Positions 11,328 to 13,848 of a stretch of DNA of 13,848 nucleotides are shown here, piece after piece. The DNA comes from DASVVT01 sp036386415 (GTDB taxonomy: Bacteria > Acidobacteriota > Blastocatellia > Pyrinomonadales > Pyrinomonadaceae). The stretch's first letter is position 1, and each line of letters begins with the position of its first letter. The notes below the pieces were generated by a model. It did not search any database. It saw only the letters and a program-made list of their open reading frames with translations, and had not been told where the DNA came from. The stretch covers positions 1 to 13,848 of the forward strand of contig DASVVT010000080.1 in assembly GCA_036386415.1 (NCBI GenBank). The letters run 5' to 3'. The translations under genes and the position numbers were made by a program.

Positions 11328-13848
11328 ATGGAGAGAGACAGCAGACAAAAGCGCGCCGGTTCACCGGCCACCCTGCGACGTCTGAGTGCCAGGACTGTAC
11401 GTTTGATACTGCTATCACTATGCCTTTTAGTCTTCGCCGCAGGAATGATCCTGCTGCCGGGCAGACCATCCAAAGCACAGCAGGAGAGCGCTCAAGCTCT
11501 GAATGATCAAGTGTGGCGAAAGATAGATGAGCGTTCAATTGTGAGTCAGGGGCAGCGCCTGATCGTTCCAACCGCCTATCAAACGGTGCGATTGGATAAG
11601 GCTGCGCTCACCCAACTGCTCGCGCGTGCGCCGATGGAGTTCACGGCGGCTGCCAAGAGCGATCCGCTCACGATGAGCTTGCCGATGCCAGACGGCACGT
11701 TTGCCAAGTTTCGGGTCGAAGAATCCCCGATCATGGAGCCAGGGCTGGCGGCGCAGTACCCGGATTTCAAGACCTATCGCGGACAGGGCATAGACGATCC
11801 GACGGCGACCACGCGCTTCGGCATCACGTCAGCCGGATTCCACGCCATCATTCTCTCTGCGGGCGACACGGTCTACGTTGATCCTTACAGTAAAAGCGAC
11901 ACCGTCAACCACATCAGCTACTTCAAGCGCAATCTGCCGGGTGACAAGCGTTTCGAATGTAAGGTCGGCGATTTCCAGTCCGGCGCTGGCTCGAAGCTTG
12001 CGGGGCAGGACGCTGTGATTGCGCCGAGCGTCACCTCTGCCGGGACGCTTCGCACCTACCGCCTGGCGCTGGCCGCCACAGGCGAGTACACCATGCACTT
12101 CAGCGAGCTCACGGACACCGACGAGGTGAAGAAGGATAAGGCGTTCGCCGCGCTGACGGCGACGATAAACCGCGTCAACGGCGTCTACGAGCGCGAGCTT
12201 TCCGTGCATATGACCTTTATCAACCAGGAACGAAGCATCATCTACACCAACCTCGCCACAGACCCATATCCGACAGACCCTGTCGGCCTCACCATGATCA
12301 ACGTGAACCAGGTAAATCTGGACGCTCCGCCACCGGCAGGCCCGGTTGGCGAAGGCAACTACGACATCGGACACGTCGTCAGCACGGGCTTCGGCGGCGT
12401 GGCCTACCTCGCATCGGTGTGCGACAGGCAAGACCCGGACATTCCCGGAGACGGTTTCAACGCGGGCGGCTTCACGGGGCTGGATGAGCCCTCTGGAGAC
12501 GGCTTCGACATAGACTTCGTCGCGCACGAGATGGGACACCAGTTCGGCGGCAACCATACCTTCAACGGCCAGGACGGAAGCTGCTCGGGAGTTAATCGGG
12601 AAGCAGCGGCGGCTTACGAGCCGGGAAGCGCCACGACCATACAGGGTTATGCAGGCATCTGCGGCACACAGGATTTGCAGCCGCACAGCGACGACTACTT
12701 CCACGTCAAGAGCCTCGAAGAGATGGTCGCCTTTACCGCTAATGGAGGCAGCATCGGCAACAGTTGCGATACTGAGACTGCGGTTGACAACGTCGCGCCG
12801 GAAGTTAACGCAGGCGCAGACTACACGATTCCCAAAGAGACGCCCTTCACGCTGACGGCGACGGGGACAGACGCCAACGGCGACACGCTCACTTATACCT
12901 GGGAGGAATATGACCTCGGCGCGGCGTCGGCTGCCGGTTCCAACACGGACAATGACAACAGCGGACAGGCGCGCCCGATCTTCCGTTCGTACAAGGGGAC
13001 GACCGATCCTACGCGCACCTTCCCGAGCTTGAAGTACATCCTGAACTACGCCAACAACCCGCCCGCGATCTACGACTGCGGGCGCACGACCACGCCCGTC
13101 GGCGGAGAGCCTGTATCCGACCCCTGCATCACAGGAGAGGACATGCCCTCTATAGAGCGGACGATGAAGTTTCAGGTGACGGCGCGCGACTACCGTGCTG
13201 TGGGCGGTGGCATCGACACCGACCTGATGCAGGTTAGCGTGAAAGACAGTGCAGGACCGTTCGTCATTACCGCGCCCAATACGGCTGTGACGTGGGATGG
13301 TGGCTCAACGCAGACCGTGACGTGGAACGTCGCCAATACGGACGCCGCGCCGATCAGTTGCGCCAACGTCAGGATTCAGCTTTCGACAGATGGCGGAACC
13401 AATTTCTCGACCATCCTGGAGAGCACGCCCAACGACGGCTCGGAGACGATCAACGTCCCCGCCGCACCGACCACCACGGCGCGCATCAAAGTGCAGGCTG
13501 TAGATAACATCTTCTTCGACATCTCAAACGCTAACTTCACGATCACAGGGTCTAGTCCTTCAGCCTACCACGCGCCGTATGATTTCGACGGCGATGGCAA
13601 GTCCGACCTCTCACACTTCCGTGGCTCCGAAGGGCTGTGGGACATCGTCGCCAGCGGCGATACCGGCGGCTCACACGTCCAACGCTCCTGGGGGTCCACC
13701 AGCCTCGGCGACCGGATCGTGCCCGCCGATTATGACGGCGACGGCAAGACAGACTTCGCCGTCTATCGCAACGGCACCTGGTACATCAGTAAGAATACGG
13801 GCGGCGACCTGACCTTCGTCTGGGGCGCTTCCTCAGACATTCCTGTCC
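11328..13848 (+). CDS. Secreted reprolysin-like zinc metalloprotease with PKD-like, beta-sandwich and FG-GAP modules (cut by the right edge)
   Basis: An uninterrupted frame of 840 codons runs off the window. Residues 22-50 form a long signal peptide (RTVRLILLSLCLLVFAAGM, probable cleavage near SKA-QQ). Residues about 55-240 look like a propeptide. The metzincin site is HEMGHQFGGNH (400-410, the HExxHxxGxxH zinc motif), followed by YAGICG and SDDYFH. A PKD-like domain starts near 490 (APEVNAGADYTIP), a beta-sandwich repeat spans about 644-740 (WNVANTDAAP; VQAVDNIFFDISNANFTI), and FG-GAP-like calcium loops follow at DFDGDGKSD (752-760) and DYDGDGKTD (801-809). The Met-turn position reads Gln439 (TIQGYAGIC). 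The start at ATG 11328 has AAAGGA 9 nt upstream. It probably degrades extracellular protein; the C-terminal sorting signal is outside the window. Confidence 0.85.
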   Translation, partial: MERDSRQKRAGSPATLRRLSARTVRLILLSLCLLVFAAGMILLPGRPSKAQQESAQALNDQVWRKIDERSIVSQGQRLIVPTAYQTVRLDKAALTQLLARAPMEFTAAAKSDPLTMSLPMPDGTFAKFRVEESPIMEPGLAAQYPDFKTYRGQGIDDPTATTRFGITSAGFHAIILSAGDTVYVDPYSKSDTVNHISYFKRNLPGDKRFECKVGDFQSGAGSKLAGQDAVIAPSVTSAGTLRTYRLALAATGEYTMHFSELTDTDEVKKDKAFAALTATINRVNGVYERELSVHMTFINQERSIIYTNLATDPYPTDPVGLTMINVNQVNLDAPPPAGPVGEGNYDIGHVVSTGFGGVAYLASVCDRQDPDIPGDGFNAGGFTGLDEPSGDGFDIDFVAHEMGHQFGGNHTFNGQDGSCSGVNREAAAAYEPGSATTIQGYAGICGTQDLQPHSDDYFHVKSLEEMVAFTANGGSIGNSCDTETAVDNVAPEVNAGADYTIPKETPFTLTATGTDANGDTLTYTWEEYDLGAASAAGSNTDNDNSGQARPIFRSYKGTTDPTRTFPSLKYILNYANNPPAIYDCGRTTTPVGGEPVSDPCITGEDMPSIERTMKFQVTARDYRAVGGGIDTDLMQVSVKDSAGPFVITAPNTAVTWDGGSTQTVTWNVANTDAAPISCANVRIQLSTDGGTNFSTILESTPNDGSETINVPAAPTTTARIKVQAVDNIFFDISNANFTITGSSPSAYHAPYDFDGDGKSDLSHFRGSEGLWDIVASGDTGGSHVQRSWGSTSLGDRIVPADYDGDGKTDFAVYRNGTWYISKNTGGDLTFVWGASSDIPV

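Noticed and set aside
11829..12704. A 291-codon minus-strand frame opposite the metalloprotease
   Set aside because: The plus frame carries the zinc motif and signal peptide; the minus frame is Val/Arg-rich and has no recognisable motif.

Overview
The window looks like chromosomal DNA from a GC-rich environmental bacterium. The best guess is an Acidobacteriota of the Blastocatellia type. This is inferred from protein style only: a secreted reprolysin-like protease with FG-GAP repeats, a Tat-exported protein rich in CC pairs beside a MauD-like redoxin, and long intergenic inverted repeats built from CACGAA or ACAGAA words. No rRNA, tRNA or taxonomic marker is present, so the assignment is tentative.

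Layout, left to right. (1) 1-87: the N-terminus of an IS630-type transposase (minus strand) runs off the left edge. It abuts a perfect 20-bp palindrome that contains the stop codon of the next gene. (2) 137-4743, minus strand, three genes in a likely operon: a MauD-like membrane-anchored protein with two thioredoxin domains, then a Tat-exported protein with 38 cysteines whose start overlaps the redoxin stop, then a 925-aa O-antigen ligase/polymerase-type membrane protein with TPRs and a C-terminal carbohydrate-binding-like domain. (3) 4744-5439: a divergent control region without a convincing gene. (4) 5440-9365, plus strand: a 2,4-dienoyl-CoA reductase-type SDR, a single-domain XdhC/CoxI protein, a DUF962/Mpo1-like membrane protein, a second two-domain XdhC-like protein and an MFS_3 exporter. 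(5) 9366-11327: a MITE-like element, an exported PrxQ/Bcp peroxiredoxin, a GNAT acetyltransferase and a decayed K+-channel pore remnant. (6) 11328-13848: a secreted metzincin protease with PKD-like, beta-sandwich and FG-GAP modules, cut by the right edge.

How the genes may work together. The redoxin/Cys-rich pair is the most interesting unit. Translational coupling, a membrane redoxin with two CxxC sites, and an exported partner whose cysteines recur as CC-x5-C-x5-CC suggest a dedicated disulfide-forming or isomerising pair, by analogy with MauD and the methylamine dehydrogenase light chain. The plus-strand group joins fatty-acid enzymes (dienoyl-CoA reductase and a possible 2-hydroxy-fatty-acid oxygenase) with molybdenum-hydroxylase maturation factors, although no molybdo-hydroxylase lies in the window. 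Three intergenic spacers carry long inverted repeats, and one has terminal repeats and a possible 3-bp target duplication.
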